From: Telmatactis stephensoni
Lineage: Eukaryota; Cnidaria; Anthozoa; Actiniaria; Isophelliidae
Assembly (NCBI GenBank): GCA_029948255.1
Contig: JALIZF010001494.1
Location: 62,001 to 126,000 of the forward strand
DNA length: 64,000 nt
Direction of reading: 5' to 3'
A program made the position numbers and the translations under genes. Numbering within the stretch: the stretch's first letter is position 1; each line of letters opens with the position of its first letter. Below are positions 43,201 through 45,260 of the stretch, in pieces. The notes under the pieces were generated by a model that saw only the letters and a list, made by a program, of their open reading frames with translations, had not been told where the DNA came from and did not search any database.

Positions 43201-44392
43201 TGTTGCATGGTCGCACTTTTGCACCCCGTACAAAATTAACCTTGGATTGATCAATTAAAGTGGCACCCTTTCCCATGTCTCCTCTAATAGCGCCAGTTCC
43301 TCAAAGTCCTCAAAACTGTTCGCAAAGGACTATATTATATTACTTATCCAATATCAAAGCAAACAAATTGAGCAAACATATTAAATCTTTTTAGGTGTTT
43401 CCTGGAAATAGAGATCGAAACTCAGTCATAAAACACGTTCTAGAACCATCGATCATAGCTCACAAACTACGAATCTATCAACACCTAGACACTGAAAGCT
43501 TTATTGGGTCATCCGTTTGTCTACGAGCAGAGTTATATGGCTGTGACTTCTATACAGGTATGAATTTATTCGCTCTGGACCCCAAGCTGCATTGTTTGTG
43601 AAAAATTCGCATGACGAGATAATCACGAGGCATGGGATGGTCACTATTAGAAGCTGATATGGACAGAATAAAAGTCATAAATTAGTGCAAAGTTTTACTG
43701 CTGCATGCACGAAAAGTTCACCTCCGCTCCCTTTCAACATGCAATAATAACATGCATTCAGTATGCATTCCAAATGATATTATATGTTGGCATAGTCCCA
43801 GATTAAAATTGAAATTCTTTGCATTAGCAATCTGATTCAAGAAAATTTGAATTACCATGGCATAATTCAGCCATAGTCGTTCATTCGCTATGAGGATATG
43901 GAACTATGACGCAGGTTTCACGTTGTCATTGTTTCTTTTTCAGAATGTTTAACTCTCGGAACGCGGGTTTTAGCGCTATGGTACAAGTCATCCCGTGAGA
44001 TAGTTTACGTCATGAGTTACGTCATAAGCATCGACGACGAGACGCTCACCGTCATTCCACACGACAAACACAGCCATTTAGATCATGGCAGTGCTTTGAT
44101 AGTTCACAAAGGCAGCCATAATCCACAACAAATTCTTAACGATGTAACCCCCAAAGAGAGCGATTTGAGAATAGGAACTCGTTTATTAGTCCTAAACTAC
44201 AGGGATAAATTGCCTATCTATAGAACTGGGAAAATCAGAAACATATTAGGAGCCAGCAAGCCTTGGTACCATGTTATAGTAGATGGTATTAGTGACTCTT
44301 TTTGGAAAAGACGGGAAGAGCTTCGACTTGAGGTGTCACCCACCCTCTGCGATATCACTCCTGATAACAAATTGGAAATTAAATTGCAGTAG
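348..44392 (+). CDS. Giant tandem-sushi / discoidin secreted protein gene (5' partial)
   Basis: The gene runs off the left edge; the visible part is 85 sushi exon positions, two discoidin exons and a terminal exon. Nearly every sushi exon is 174 bp, begins after AG with the last two bases of a codon and ends with one base before GT, so all introns are phase 1 and any exon can be gained, lost or skipped without changing frame. A module reads with Cys at about residues 4, 30, 44 and 57 and Trp at 50, the standard CCP pattern (disulphides 1-3, 2-4), with the near-invariant core VFPN..xFxCDEGF. Types used below: A = GFLLRGSSSR.CQANRTWSG; B = GFDLIGSSxRTCLSNG.WSG; C = B variant with VPMNGSMYGDK and CTSSGRWDG. 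Sushi proteins act in complement, adhesion and matrix; which applies here is unknown. No C-terminal membrane segment is seen. Candidate AATAAA signals lie at 44475, 44587 and 44663. Confidence 0.85.
522..1107. repeat. Intron with (TTTG)n/(GTT)n microsatellite
   Basis: A TTTG run followed by GTT repeats occupies about 664-735. The rest has no recognisable exon or element. Confidence 0.6.
1108..1281 (+). CDS. Sushi exon 2 (type B)
   Basis: Opens KDCGLLYKPLNGS; TYPN replaces VFPN. Acceptor TTTTCAG, donor GTAAGA. All four Cys are present. Confidence 0.85.
1428..1476 (+). pseudogene. 49-bp sushi exon fragment
   Basis: This stretch is identical to 2060-2108, the CDEGFDLIGSFARTC core of exon 4, but lacks both exon ends and splice sites. 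It is a partial duplication lying in the intron between exons 2 and 3. Confidence 0.8.
1613..1786 (+). CDS. Sushi exon 3 (type A)
   Basis: Opens VDCGLLEIPVNGS, with QADKTWSG in place of QANRTWSG. Acceptor ATCGTCAG, donor GTATGT. Confidence 0.85.
1977..2150 (+). CDS. Sushi exon 4 (type B)
   Basis: Opens IDCGSLSAPLNGS and carries GSFARTC; it is the parent of the fragment at 1428-1476. Confidence 0.88.
2229..2402 (+). CDS. Sushi exon 5 (type A)
   Basis: Opens VDCGPLAVPQNGSRQG. QANRKWSG loses the second sequon usual in type A. Donor GTTTGT. Confidence 0.88.
2518..2691 (+). CDS. Sushi exon 6 (type B)
   Basis: Opens IDCGRLSIPLNGSMTG; sequons NGS and NET. Weak acceptor CCAAAG, shared with exon 8. 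Confidence 0.86.
2911..3084 (+). CDS. Sushi exon 7 (type A)
   Basis: Opens VDCGPLAVPRNGSRQG. Close paralogue of exon 5; donor GTTTGT. Confidence 0.88.
3247..3420 (+). CDS. Sushi exon 8 (type B)
   Basis: Opens IDCGPLSIPLNGSIAG; ends NQTQCDG. Close paralogue of exon 6. Confidence 0.87.
3484..3658 (+). pseudogene. Sushi exon 9 (type A), frameshifted
   Basis: The exon is 175 bp. Against exon 7 there is one extra A after TGGAGTGGT (about 3639), so the reading runs into TGA and loses the fourth Cys. Splice sites look normal (TTGCTAG / GTTTGT). Translation could survive only if the exon is skipped or the base is an assembly error. Confidence 0.8.
3783..3956 (+). CDS. Sushi exon 10 (type B)
   Basis: Opens IDCGSLPIPQNGSMIG; ends NKTHCKG. 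Intact. Confidence 0.86.
4028..4201 (+). CDS. Sushi exon 11 (type A)
   Basis: Opens VDCGPLAVPQNGSREG; donor GTTTGT as in exons 5, 7 and 9, a local subfamily. Confidence 0.88.
4324..4497 (+). CDS. Sushi exon 12 (type B)
   Basis: Opens IDCGLLSIPMNGSMTG; TYFPN core; ends NRTQCNG. Confidence 0.87.
4576..4750 (+). pseudogene. Sushi exon 13 (type A), frameshifted
   Basis: The exon is 175 bp. One extra base within CTTAATTGCC (about 4598) shifts the frame and gives TAG shortly afterwards. The remainder (APQNGTLRG... to CEG) is well preserved in the shifted frame, suggesting a recent change or assembly error. Confidence 0.8.
4938..5111 (+). CDS. Sushi exon 14 (type B)
   Basis: Opens VDCGALKVPVNGSLSG; carries GFYLIGSYVRTC; sequons NGS and NST. 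Confidence 0.87.
5179..5352 (+). CDS. Sushi exon 15 (type A)
   Basis: Opens VDCGPLAKPQNGSLQG; all four Cys present; donor GTTAGT. Confidence 0.86.
5519..5692 (+). CDS. Sushi exon 16 (type B)
   Basis: Opens IDCGSLSVPRNGSMSG; ends NITKCIG; donor GTTAGT. Confidence 0.87.
5772..5945 (+). CDS. Sushi exon 17 (type A)
   Basis: Opens VDCGPLATPKNGSLQG; CDKGF replaces CDEGF; CRSNRTWSG. Confidence 0.87.
6106..6279 (+). CDS. Sushi exon 18 (type B)
   Basis: Opens VDCGTLYAPRNGSLFG; GFDILGSTVRTC; ends NQTICKG. Confidence 0.87.
6494..6667 (+). CDS. Sushi exon 19 (type A)
   Basis: Opens VDCGPLLIPQNGSRYG; QANRAWSG lacks the second sequon. Followed by another A exon, breaking the alternation. Confidence 0.87.
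6868..7040 (+). pseudogene. Sushi exon 20 (type A), frameshifted
   Basis: The exon is 173 bp. A base is missing near 6933-6950 (TTCCCAATGAGC), so the frame ends at TGA before the third Cys. Acceptor TTTCAG and donor GTAAGC remain good. Confidence 0.78.
7175..7348 (+). CDS. Sushi exon 21 (type B)
   Basis: Opens VDCGSLAVPMNGTMIG; CDRGFDLIGSPERQC; ends TVCKG; donor GTTTGT. Confidence 0.85.
7547..7720 (+). CDS. Sushi exon 22 (type A)
   Basis: Opens VDCGPLQSPQNGTLKG; ends TRCKG, a B-like ending. Confidence 0.87.
7880..8053 (+). CDS. Sushi exon 23 (type A)
   Basis: Opens VDCGPLDSPQNGSFMG; QANKTWSG. Third of a run in which A modules cluster. Confidence 0.86.
8197..8370 (+). CDS. Sushi exon 24 (type B)
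   Basis: Opens VDCGSLNAPKNGSLMG; NGKWDGNQTVCQG. Confidence 0.86.
8443..8616 (+). CDS. Sushi exon 25 (type A)
   Basis: Opens VDCGPLEIPRNGSLEG; VFPRVIKF lacks the Asn of the VFPN core. Long pyrimidine tract at the acceptor. Confidence 0.86.
8911..9084 (+). CDS. Sushi exon 26 (type B)
   Basis: Opens IDCGSLAAPMNGSKYG; CDDGFDILGSSHRKC. Confidence 0.87.
9085..9885. other. Intron with (CAA)n and an inverted-repeat element
   Basis: About 800 bp, unusually long for this array. It holds a short CAA run (about 9180-9199) and the MITE at 9258-9657; no exon is seen. Confidence 0.6.
9258..9657. mobile_element. 400-bp MITE, TIR GGGTGTACTGACATAT
   Basis: The left end GGGTGTACTGACATAT is the exact inverse of the right end ATATGTCAGTACACCC. 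It is flanked by TTAA on the left and ATAA on the right, compatible with a slightly decayed TTAA target duplication (piggyBac-like). No coding capacity. Confidence 0.75.
9886..10059 (+). CDS. Sushi exon 27 (type A)
   Basis: Opens VDCGSLDAPQNGSLQG; GFFLLGSLSRTC; ends TRCQG. Confidence 0.87.
10310..10483 (+). CDS. Sushi exon 28 (type B)
   Basis: Opens KDCGPLNVPMNGSMSG; CDDGFDLTGSSIRTC; sequons NGS, NRT and NAT. Confidence 0.87.
10624..10797 (+). CDS. Sushi exon 29 (type A)
   Basis: Opens VDCGPLAIPLNGSRQG; GFILHGSSLRVC defines an ILHG subtype also found in exons 35, 42, 50, 54, 58 and 62. Donor GTCAGT. Confidence 0.86.
10912..11085 (+). CDS. Sushi exon 30 (type C)
   Basis: Opens IDCGSLSVPMNGSMYG; GRWDGNRTSCKG. 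First of the type C exons and start of the first higher-order unit (exons 30-35). Confidence 0.88.
11086..11929. other. Long intron, possible SINE remnant
   Basis: No exon seen. Around 11210-11340 short motifs of the kind gtttcaaacacgag recur in both orientations. At about 11540-11612 there is tRNA-like sequence with a B-box-like GGGTTCGAATC, possibly a decayed SINE. Confidence 0.4.
11930..12103 (+). CDS. Sushi exon 31 (type A)
   Basis: Opens VDCGQLEVPQNGSKQG; GSSLRVCQANRTWSG. Subtype shared with exons 37, 39 and 44. Confidence 0.88.
12327..12500 (+). CDS. Sushi exon 32 (type B)
   Basis: Opens INCGSLKIPRNGSMFG; GFDLTGSRVRRC. Near copy is exon 40. Confidence 0.87.
12614..12784. mobile_element. 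171-bp hAT-like MITE
   Basis: Ends CAGAGGCGGATTTAGG and CTTGGATCCGCCCCTG are imperfect inverses with the CAGRGGCGGA start typical of hAT-type termini. Flanking 8-mers (acgctatt / acgatttt) match only partly. It lies in the intron between exons 32 and 33. Confidence 0.65.
12834..13007 (+). CDS. Sushi exon 33 (type B)
   Basis: Opens KDCGPLAIPTNGSMIG; GFNLLGSSIRMC. The decayed exon 46 is its paralogue. Confidence 0.86.
13286..13459 (+). CDS. Sushi exon 34 (type B)
   Basis: Opens KNCGPLSVPLNGSISG; ends NQTTCKG; donor GTCAGT. Paralogue of exons 41 and 47. Confidence 0.87.
13550..13723 (+). CDS. Sushi exon 35 (type A, GC donor)
   Basis: Opens VDCGPLAIPLNGSRQG; CDQGFILHGSSSRVC; ends TNCIG. The intron begins GCAAGAAG where the paralogous exons 50 and 54 have GTAAGAAG, so this would be a GC-AG intron. 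Confidence 0.83.
13866..14039 (+). CDS. Sushi exon 36 (type C)
   Basis: Opens IDCGSLSVPMNGSMHG; donor GTGGGA. Exons 36-37 are a 0.77-kb tandem copy of exons 38-39. Confidence 0.87.
14241..14414 (+). CDS. Sushi exon 37 (type A)
   Basis: Opens VDCGQLEVPQNGSKQG; CKPNGKWSG lacks the NRT sequon. Confidence 0.87.
14634..14807 (+). CDS. Sushi exon 38 (type C)
   Basis: Opens IDCGSLSVPMNGSMYG; starts the second higher-order unit (exons 38-42). The intron before it carries a foldback-family piece (about 14491-14605). Confidence 0.87.
15025..15198 (+). CDS. Sushi exon 39 (type A)
   Basis: Opens VDCGQLEVPQNGSKQG; CKPNRTWSGSFTRCEG. Confidence 0.88.
15427..15600 (+). CDS. Sushi exon 40 (type B)
   Basis: Opens INCGSLKIPRNGSMFG; GFDMIGSPIRTC; ends QPTCKG. 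Confidence 0.88.
15799..15972 (+). CDS. Sushi exon 41 (type B)
   Basis: Opens KDCGRLAVPLNGSISG; GFELIGSPIRTC; donor GTCAGT. Confidence 0.87.
16064..16237 (+). CDS. Sushi exon 42 (type A, GC donor)
   Basis: Opens VDCGPLAIPLNGSRQG; GFILHGSSSRVCQPNRTWSG. The intron begins GCAAGTAG, the second GC donor in the same subtype as exon 35. Confidence 0.83.
16398..16571 (+). CDS. Sushi exon 43 (type C)
   Basis: Opens IDCGSLSVPMNGSMYG; ends TTCEG; starts the third higher-order unit. Confidence 0.87.
16742..16915 (+). CDS. Sushi exon 44 (type A)
   Basis: Opens VDCGQLEVPQNGSKQG; CKADRTWSG loses the second sequon. Confidence 0.87.
17132..17305 (+). CDS. Sushi exon 45 (type B)
   Basis: Opens IDCGSLDVPKNGSMFG; GFDQVGSPVRTC. 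Forerunner of the exon 49/53/57/61 subtype. Confidence 0.86.
17593..17768 (+). pseudogene. Sushi exon 46, decayed
   Basis: Aligns by eye with exon 33 along its length, but the acceptor AG is AA (17591-17592), there is an in-frame TAG after AGCATA, and small insertions disrupt the second half. Position in the unit matches exon 33. Confidence 0.8.
18084..18195 (+). pseudogene. Sushi exon 47, truncated
   Basis: Paralogue of exons 34 and 41. The first Cys codon is TAT (KDYGPLAVPLNG) and the exon stops after the second Cys, where sequence like the intron before exon 52 takes over. The acceptor TTATAG is intact. Confidence 0.82.
18473..19308. mobile_element. 836-bp TTAA-flanked element (piggyBac-like MITE)
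   Basis: Terminal inverted repeats GGTGACTGGCTAC / GTAGCCAGTCACC lie directly inside a TTAA duplication (18469-18472 and 19309-19312). Removing the element and one TTAA restores the LINE reading KKSSLNHEVLGNYRPISN. No transposase is encoded. Confidence 0.88.
19900..20135 (+). mobile_element. tRNA-derived SINE inside the LINE
   Basis: A tRNA-like head with A-box-like TAGCTCAGTGGTTAGAGCA (20038-20056) and B-box GGTTCGATCCC (20082-20092) interrupts the LINE. The anticodon-loop equivalent reads GGT but lacks the usual T33. Outer limits are approximate. Confidence 0.7.
20745..20870. repeat. (ATT)n microsatellite
   Basis: Long ATT/TTA run with a few ATC interruptions, forming the LINE tail. Confidence 0.9.
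20935..21108 (+). CDS. Sushi exon 48 (type A)
   Basis: Opens VDCGQLDTPHNGSRHG; NGTSTHCEG. First module of the recent four-exon units. Confidence 0.88.
21211..21384 (+). CDS. Sushi exon 49 (type B)
   Basis: Opens IDCGSLDAPRNGSMFG; SPVRACLSNGSWSG; unusual donor GTCGGC shared by all copies of this subtype. Confidence 0.88.
21542..21715 (+). CDS. Sushi exon 50 (type A)
   Basis: Opens VDCGPLATPQNGSLQG; GFILHGSSSRIC; ends TNCIG. Confidence 0.88.
21849..22022 (+). CDS. Sushi exon 51 (type C)
   Basis: Opens IDCGSLFVPMNGSMYG; SSGTWDGSRTTCRG. Confidence 0.88.
22296..22469 (+). CDS. Sushi exon 52 (type A)
   Basis: Opens VDCGQLDTPQNGSRHG; NGS, NRT and no further sequon; unit 2. Confidence 0.88.
22582..22755 (+). 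CDS. Sushi exon 53 (type B)
   Basis: Same as exon 49 by eye, including the GTCGGC donor. Confidence 0.88.
22913..23086 (+). CDS. Sushi exon 54 (type A)
   Basis: Near-identical to exon 50. Confidence 0.88.
23220..23393 (+). CDS. Sushi exon 55 (type C)
   Basis: Opens IDCGSLFVPVNGSMYG; differs from exon 51 by Met to Val and by CTSNGTWDG, which adds an NGT sequon. Confidence 0.88.
23667..23840 (+). CDS. Sushi exon 56 (type A)
   Basis: Same as exon 52 by eye; unit 3. Confidence 0.88.
23952..24125 (+). CDS. Sushi exon 57 (type B)
   Basis: Same as exon 53 by eye; the preceding intron is one T shorter. Confidence 0.88.
24283..24456 (+). CDS. Sushi exon 58 (type A)
   Basis: Same as exon 54 by eye. 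Confidence 0.88.
24590..24763 (+). CDS. Sushi exon 59 (type C)
   Basis: Same as exon 55 by eye, sharing its Val and added sequon, so units 2 and 3 are each other's closest relatives. Confidence 0.88.
25037..25210 (+). CDS. Sushi exon 60 (type A)
   Basis: Same as exon 56 by eye; unit 4. Confidence 0.88.
25319..25492 (+). CDS. Sushi exon 61 (type B)
   Basis: Differs from exon 57 at FYCDEGF (Asn to Tyr) and in flanking intron bases. Confidence 0.88.
25650..25823 (+). CDS. Sushi exon 62 (type A)
   Basis: Exon 50 subtype but with NGTETRCEG; donor GTAGGT. After it the unit is broken by a transposon. Confidence 0.88.
25928..26423. mobile_element. 496-bp pogo/Tigger-like MITE
   Basis: Left end CAGTTTAATCTCTCGGTACG and right end (reading inward) CAGTGGAACCTCTCTAATAC match the terminal pattern of pogo/Tigger elements. 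It is flanked by TA on both sides (25926-25927, 26424-26425). Internal pieces of the terminal motif recur. No transposase. Confidence 0.78.
26628..26801 (+). CDS. Sushi exon 63 (type C)
   Basis: Opens IDCGSLSVPMNGSMYG; CGEGF in place of CDEGF, the only loss of that Asp in the C subtype. Confidence 0.87.
27069..27242 (+). CDS. Sushi exon 64 (type A)
   Basis: Opens VDCGQLDTPQNGSRHG; NRTWSGASTHCEG. Confidence 0.88.
27315..27488 (+). CDS. Sushi exon 65 (type B)
   Basis: Exon 49 subtype with the GTCGGC donor; the preceding intron is only 72 bp. Confidence 0.88.
27628..27801 (+). CDS. Sushi exon 66 (type A)
   Basis: Opens VDCGPLAIPQNGSLQG; GFLLRGSLSRVC; donor GTACGG. Confidence 0.87.
27893..28066 (+). 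CDS. Sushi exon 67 (type B)
   Basis: Opens VDCGPLLVPMNGSIHG; GFNLLGSPSRKC. Confidence 0.87.
28146..28319 (+). CDS. Sushi exon 68 (type B)
   Basis: Opens KDCGSLKAPINGSMIG; GFDLIGPNMRAC. Confidence 0.86.
28429..28602 (+). CDS. Sushi exon 69 (type A)
   Basis: Opens VDCGPLAVPQNGSLQG; GFLLLGSSSRLC. Exons 69-70 are duplicated as 71-72 with their introns (offsets 901 and 873 bp). Confidence 0.87.
28656..28770. repeat. (CAA/CAG)n microsatellite
   Basis: CAA/CAG tract in the intron after exon 69, in two runs split by AGAGTGGAGGTT. Its twin is at 29573-29645. Confidence 0.9.
28940..29114 (+). pseudogene. Sushi exon 70 (type B), frameshifted
   Basis: The exon is 175 bp. Against exon 72 there is one extra G at GGTTCTAGTGTATGG (about 28982), giving TAA shortly after. 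The rest is nearly identical to exon 72, so the break followed the 69-72 duplication. Confidence 0.83.
29330..29503 (+). CDS. Sushi exon 71 (type A)
   Basis: Duplicate of exon 69, with FPNEVQF in place of FPNVIMF. Confidence 0.87.
29573..29645. repeat. (CAA)n microsatellite, twin copy
   Basis: CAA runs on both sides of AGAGTGGAGGTT as at 28656-28770, but the first run is much shorter; the two copies have changed length since duplication. Confidence 0.88.
29813..29986 (+). CDS. Sushi exon 72 (type B)
   Basis: Opens VDCGPLSTPMNGSMYG; CDVGFHLLGSPSRKC. Intact sister of exon 70. Confidence 0.87.
30275..30448 (+). CDS. Sushi exon 73 (type A)
   Basis: Opens VDCGPLTAPQNGTFIG; GSAIRVCKSNRIWSG. Confidence 0.87.
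30449..31143 (-). mobile_element. Intron with tRNA-derived SINE (reverse)
   Basis: On the minus strand about 30910-30840 reads as a tRNA-like head (GGCGTAGTGGTTAAACCACT, then GTGTTCGAGTC as B box). Downstream are CCGGA-rich repeats (about 30715-30785). The rest of this intron is unassigned. Confidence 0.6.
31144..31317 (+). CDS. Sushi exon 74 (type B)
   Basis: Opens VNCGSLAMPVNGSLFG; GSSSRVCLANGSWSG. Acceptor TTTTTAAG is weak. Confidence 0.85.
31318..31961 (-). mobile_element. Intron with tRNA-derived SINE (reverse)
   Basis: On the minus strand 31722-31640 contains TTTGGCTCTGTTGGTTGCGT and B box GGGGTTCGAATCCC, a SINE head of a different family from the two others. No exon seen. Confidence 0.6.
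31962..32135 (+). CDS. Sushi exon 75 (A/B intermediate)
   Basis: Opens VDCGPLARPVNGSYEG; TIYPN core; second half is B-like (GFDLIGSSVRYCLSN). Confidence 0.87.
32136..32797. other. Intron, nothing recognised
   Basis: Unique-looking sequence with poly-A and poly-T runs; no exon, RNA gene or clear element. Confidence 0.4.
32798..32971 (+). CDS. Sushi exon 76 (type A)
   Basis: Opens VNCGSLAAPLNGSLEG; CDKGFILKGSSSRQC. A long poly-T precedes the acceptor. Confidence 0.86.
32972..34396. other. 1.4-kb intron with exon-start echoes at its end
   Basis: Mostly unassigned; a short inverted pair of C-rich/G-rich blocks lies near 33010-33130. At 34170-34345 three short, degraded copies of the next exon's start (CCTATTCATGTGCC and relatives) appear. 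Confidence 0.5.
34397..34570 (+). CDS. Sushi exon 77 (divergent)
   Basis: Opens IDCGPIHVPRNGF; an extra Cys (FTCGENTHF) gives five cysteines; CDPGFYLVGSSVRRC. The NGS sequon is lost. Confidence 0.85.
34571..35542. other. Intron with foldback MITE
   Basis: Contains short CAACxxCAT-like repeats after exon 77 and the palindromic element at 35046-35333. No exon seen. Confidence 0.6.
35046..35333. mobile_element. Foldback MITE, family 1 copy 1
   Basis: Arms starting CAAGAGACCATAATACTAAG fold back over almost the entire 288 bp. The flanking 7-mer gtgctac is duplicated (35039-35045, 35334-35340). Same family at 53054-53331 and 53501-53804. Confidence 0.88.
35543..35716 (+). CDS. Sushi exon 78 (type A, divergent)
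   Basis: Opens VDCGPVTTPMNGSKHG; CNPGFILKGNSFITC; ends APRCEG. Confidence 0.87.
35745..36047. mobile_element. Foldback element after exon 78
   Basis: Arms at about 35748-35822 and 35967-36045 (TTTCAAAAAAGGTTGACGGG against CCCGTCAATCTTTTTTGAAA) are inverse and about 70 bp long. Starts about 30 bp after the donor of exon 78. Confidence 0.8.
36048..36722. other. Rest of intron before exon 79
   Basis: No exon, RNA gene or clear repeat is visible. Confidence 0.4.
36723..36896 (+). CDS. Sushi exon 79 (type B)
   Basis: Opens VDCGSLSVPINGSLYG; CKNGFDLIGSAVRRC. Last module with the VFPN core in near-standard form. Confidence 0.86.
36897..37346. other. Intron, weak inverted pair
   Basis: A block at about 37180-37215 (GGATGGTAGAAACAA) has its inverse at about 37255-37275 (TTGTTCCTACCATCC); otherwise nothing. 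Confidence 0.4.
37347..37520 (+). CDS. Sushi exon 80 (divergent)
   Basis: Opens VDCGPLDAPPHTN; reads AYYSCHDGYRLQGNSVRIC. It lacks the VFPN core and resembles ordinary CCPs of other animal proteins more than the array modules. Confidence 0.86.
37794..37967 (+). CDS. Sushi exon 81 (B-like)
   Basis: Opens VNCGVLPPLLNGNIKG; TVYPN; GFALIGSVERRCLSNGQWS. Confidence 0.86.
38053..38235 (+). CDS. Sushi exon 82 (divergent, 61 residues)
   Basis: 183 bp, still phase 1-1. Opens MRCTKPSAPLNSYI; CKAGFFLRGGKPLLTC; ends FVCAG. Confidence 0.84.
38236..39219. other. Intron with LINE 3' end
   Basis: Apart from the LINE piece at 38689-38997 nothing is recognised. Confidence 0.5.
38689..38997 (+). mobile_element. 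5'-truncated LINE 3' end
   Basis: The reading FSVMNYRTNMYKESLFPATI, then DLWNRLPNEI and LKEFKNAM to a TAA at about 38862, is the C-terminal signature of non-LTR retrotransposon polymerase ORFs. It ends in AAATGTAAATG repeats. Confidence 0.75.
39220..39402 (+). CDS. Sushi exon 83 (divergent, 61 residues)
   Basis: Opens PKCNQPRVPVNAY; YFSCNSGYYLTGNPAITC; the Trp is in KDDWTDF; ends FKCN. Confidence 0.83.
39417..39533. mobile_element. Short foldback element GCCTGCGTAGCG
   Basis: Ends AGCCTGCGTAGCG and CGCTACGCAGGCC are inverse; the middle is a purine-rich then pyrimidine-rich block. It starts 15 bp after the donor of exon 83. A related hairpin is at 50321-50378. Confidence 0.75.
39695..39877 (+). 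CDS. Sushi exon 84 (divergent, 61 residues)
   Basis: Opens VECGPLPAPLRGFI; YGCHYNRGFKMKGSQKRTC; QANKQWSG; ends FCY. Confidence 0.86.
40253..40290. repeat. (ATC)n microsatellite
   Basis: ATC run in the intron between exons 84 and 85; the remainder of that 500-bp intron shows nothing. Confidence 0.9.
40380..40553 (+). CDS. Sushi exon 85 (last sushi, divergent)
   Basis: Opens LSCPNPGTPKNGIKM; VRFGCNKGYATRGFKAIRC; NEKWTGKKPTC. Typical CCP of general animal type; its phase-1 end joins the discoidin exon. Confidence 0.86.
40571..40656. mobile_element. 86-bp pogo-like mini-MITE
   Basis: Starts CAGTGCAACCTCTCTGATTA and ends, read inward from the other side, CAGTGGAACCTGTCGGTACG, with TA on both sides. 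It is little more than two termini, starting 18 bp past the donor of exon 85. Confidence 0.75.
40657..42206. other. 1.5-kb intron with perfect palindrome
   Basis: Holds the 41-bp palindrome at 41820-41860. Around 41380-41420 is a short run of TTTTCGTTTTCATTTTC. No exon seen. Confidence 0.5.
41820..41860. repeat. Perfect 41-bp palindrome
   Basis: Two 20-base arms (CTTGCTAGGGCAAAACAGAG and its exact inverse) are separated by a single C. Confidence 0.95.
42207..42505 (+). CDS. Discoidin (F5/8 type C) exon 1
   Basis: Reads ECTSAIGMRNFRITNRMLSA, then SARLFGRRAWCSA-like sequence (QARLFGRRAWCSARSEYDKY), LEVNFGSPKEVTAIATQGHP and YELRYALGNRWF. The pattern of a short Cys-containing start, Gly-Met, (Q)ARL, W, YLEVDFG, V..IATQG and Y.L.YS is that of F5/8C domains, which bind glycans or phospholipids. 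It starts in phase 1 and ends in phase 0. Confidence 0.88.
42506..43394. other. Intron with two TTTCGTATGAG-family pieces
   Basis: Related foldback copies lie at about 42612-42735 and 43026-43170, with CCGTGCCGTGACCGTG cores and ends GTATGAGTGTGAAA / TTTTCACAGTCATAC. No exon seen. Confidence 0.65.
43395..43557 (+). CDS. Discoidin exon 2
   Basis: Reads VFPGNRDRNSVIKHVLEPSI, then AHKLRIYQHLDTES, and VCLRAELYGCDFYTG. FPGN.D..S.V.H.L..PI.A..LRI.P and the closing LRAELYGC are F5/8C hallmarks. Phase 0 start, phase 1 end. Confidence 0.9.
43558..43943. other. Last intron
   Basis: Nothing recognised; acceptor TTTTTCAG. Confidence 0.5.
43944..44392 (+). CDS. C-terminal exon: two SH3/Tudor-like segments
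   Basis: 149 residues to TAG. Two segments resemble each other: LTLGTRVLALWYKSSREIVY followed by VSYVI-type strands and LTVIPHD, and LRIGTRLLVLNYRDKLPIYR followed by GKIRNIL and YHVIVDG. The GTRVLALW...Y...V.....V..D layout is that of Tudor-like or SH3-like barrels. Such folds are usually intracellular, so its presence after discoidin is odd. No membrane segment or GPI signal is visible. Domain assignment is by pattern only. Confidence 0.7.
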
Positions 44393-44820
44393 GGATCTGT
44401 ATAGATGGAATGGAATTAAATGAACTGCCAAAAAAATTCAAATTTTAATAGGAATAAGGAATGGATAGAAGGGAAATAAATGAACTGCAAAATAGAAATC
44501 AACTTGCAATAGAATAAGGAAATGTGAAAGAACAAATGGGAAAATATGAGTGTCTTATTGTAGATATATTAGAAATAGGAAAATGAAATAAATATGGAAA
44601 TATACAAGGATGGAAAGACAGAAAGGGGATAACAAATGCAAATTATACTGTTTAGTTCATTAAATAAAAGCCAAACACTTTCTATGCTGAACTACAAACT
44701 GAGACACAAGTGAAAGGGACGCAAGCAATGTATCATAGCTATATCAGCATTGCAGTTATTAGTGTTACCGGTATTTACAAGTAAGCTTAGGTTTATCCCT
44801 ACTCAAGGGGTCCTACACTT

Positions 44821-45260
44821 AAGGCACTGTTACACACTGAAACTTTTATCTGAAACTTGTTTCAATCACCAGTGCGAGACAAGTTTCATAAGGGGTGTTA
44901 CACACTGAAACTTTTATCTGAAACTTGTTTCAATCGCCAATGCGAGACAAGTTTCATAAGGGGTGTTACACACTGAAACTTTTATCTGAAACTTGTTTCA
45001 ATCACCAGTGCGAGACAAGTTTCATAAGGGGTGTTACACACTGAAATTTCGTCCTGAAACTTGTTCACGACACAGATTTCTGTTGCAGGAGTAGAAAGCA
45101 ATAAATTATTCTACTTTTCATAAAACCATGTTCTGAAACAGACACGGGGAAAGTTTTAGCTAAATGTTTATGTTACACGGTGCAATGCGTTGTGAAACTT
45201 GTCTCGCTATGGTGATTGAGGCAAGTTTCAGAGAAAAGTTTCAACATGTAACAGTGCCTT
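44821..45260. mobile_element. 440-bp MITE with 3 x 68-bp internal repeats
   Basis: Ends AAGGCACTGTTACA and TGTAACAGTGCCTT are exact inverses. Inside, a 68-bp unit starting CACACTGAAACTTTTATC begins at 44833, 44901 and 44969, with a fourth start at 45037. Confidence 0.85.
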
